5,467 nt of DNA from Streptosporangiaceae bacterium (GTDB lineage: Bacteria > Actinomycetota > Actinomycetes > Streptosporangiales > Streptosporangiaceae). The notes below the pieces were generated by a model. The model searched no databases and had not been told where the DNA came from. It was given only the letters and a program-made list of their open reading frames with translations. This document shows, piece by piece, positions 5,169 to 5,467 of the stretch (positions within the stretch are counted from its first letter, which is position 1; every line of letters starts with the position of its first letter). Where the stretch lies: assembly GCA_030045215.1 (NCBI GenBank), contig JASIBJ010000539.1, positions 1-5,467 on the forward strand, in the 5' to 3' direction. Made by a program: the position numbers and the translations under genes.

Positions 5169-5467
5169 GTGAACACGCCCACTGCCTCACTAACCGACTC
5201 GGGCCCCGTCGATAACAGCCGGCGCTGGCAGGCACCAACGCATGCCGAGATCGACGTGGTCGAGCCCGGCATCCACAGCGCGTCCGCGCCGCCGCTTGCT
5301 GAGGCCGTCTCGAGTTCGCCCTCGGCGCTGGTTCCTGGTCTGGAGTGGGTGGCGGGCCGGCGGGGGCGGCGGGTGGTGTGGGGGGCACTGGCTGCCGAGG
5401 TGGCGGTGGTGCTGGTGTTCGCGCTGGTGTACCGGCCGTTTGACCTGGCGATCTACTTGTGGGGCGG
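5169..5467 (+). CDS. Membrane protein, probable GT87/DUF2029-type glycosyltransferase (N-terminal part)
   Basis: An open frame starting at GTG 5169 continues past the right edge; 99 complete codons are visible. Residues 1-60 are a polar, Ser/Pro/Ala-rich cytoplasmic tail. GRRGRR (63-68) is a positive cluster that precedes a hydrophobic helix at about 69-88 (VVWGALAAEVAVVLVFALVY). The last visible residues, RPFDLAIYLWG (89-99), resemble the [PF]-DL-x-[VI]-Y-x-x-GG loop found just after the first helix in actinobacterial DUF2029/GT87 polyprenyl-phosphate-dependent mannosyltransferases. Such enzymes add sugars to lipid or cell-wall acceptors on the outer face of the membrane. The nearest in-frame upstream stop is TGA 5088-5090 and no other start codon lies between, so GTG 5169 is the earliest start; its ribosome site (AGG) is weak. 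Coding confident, family tentative because only the first helix is present. Confidence 0.65.
   Translation, partial: MNTPTASLTDSGPVDNSRRWQAPTHAEIDVVEPGIHSASAPPLAEAVSSSPSALVPGLEWVAGRRGRRVVWGALAAEVAVVLVFALVYRPFDLAIYLWG

Noticed and set aside
4685..5272. 195-codon minus-strand open frame
   Set aside because: Antisense to the end of the DpgC-like gene and the start of the membrane-protein gene; Arg/Pro-rich shadow.

Overview
The window is GC-rich throughout, with strongly G/C-biased third codon positions and mostly strong Shine-Dalgarno sequences. Its families (PadR plus DUF1048, YbjQ/UPF0145, a DpgC-type dioxygenase, GVYG-repeat proteins, DUF2029/GT87-like membrane proteins) are typical of high-GC Actinobacteria. 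The genus cannot be fixed from the sequence. No tRNA, rRNA, CRISPR array, insertion sequence or integrase was seen, so this looks like ordinary chromosome with a few lineage-specific genes.

Layout. (1) 1-316, minus strand: the first 105 residues of a Gly/Val/Tyr repeat protein that runs off the left edge. (2) 433-1439, minus strand: a compact three-gene operon, padR followed by two tandem DUF1048 paralogues, with an ATGA stop/start overlap and a 9-base gap. (3) 1464-1507: a two-site operator-like element between padR and a divergent plus-strand gene of unknown function (1514-2203) whose C-terminus carries Cys/His residues. (4) 2341-2598, minus strand: a small acidic helical protein convergent with that gene, followed by about 250 bases without a convincing gene but with a strong hairpin at 2767-2799. 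(5) 2853-3454, minus strand: a two-gene operon made of ybjQ and a 69-residue single-pass membrane protein, two bases apart. (6) 3489-3516: a 28-bp imperfect palindrome made of two TATCA-N3-TGATA boxes in the divergent interval between ybjQ and the next gene. (7) 3616-5046, plus strand: a 476-residue homologue of DpgC, the cofactor-independent 3,5-dihydroxyphenylacetyl-CoA dioxygenase. (8) 5169 to the right edge, plus strand: the start of a membrane protein resembling GT87/DUF2029 glycosyltransferases.

How the parts relate. The padR operon looks like an autoregulated stress- or drug-sensing module; its operator could also control the divergent unknown gene. The ybjQ operon has its own, different palindrome overlapping a possible -35/-10 region. 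The DpgC homologue stands apart from any dihydroxyphenylglycine pathway partner visible here (no type III PKS DpgA, no DpgB/DpgD), which makes its substrate an open question. I see no convincing new multi-gene system. The most informative items are the orphan DpgC-type oxygenase, the two operator architectures, and the small unknown proteins.
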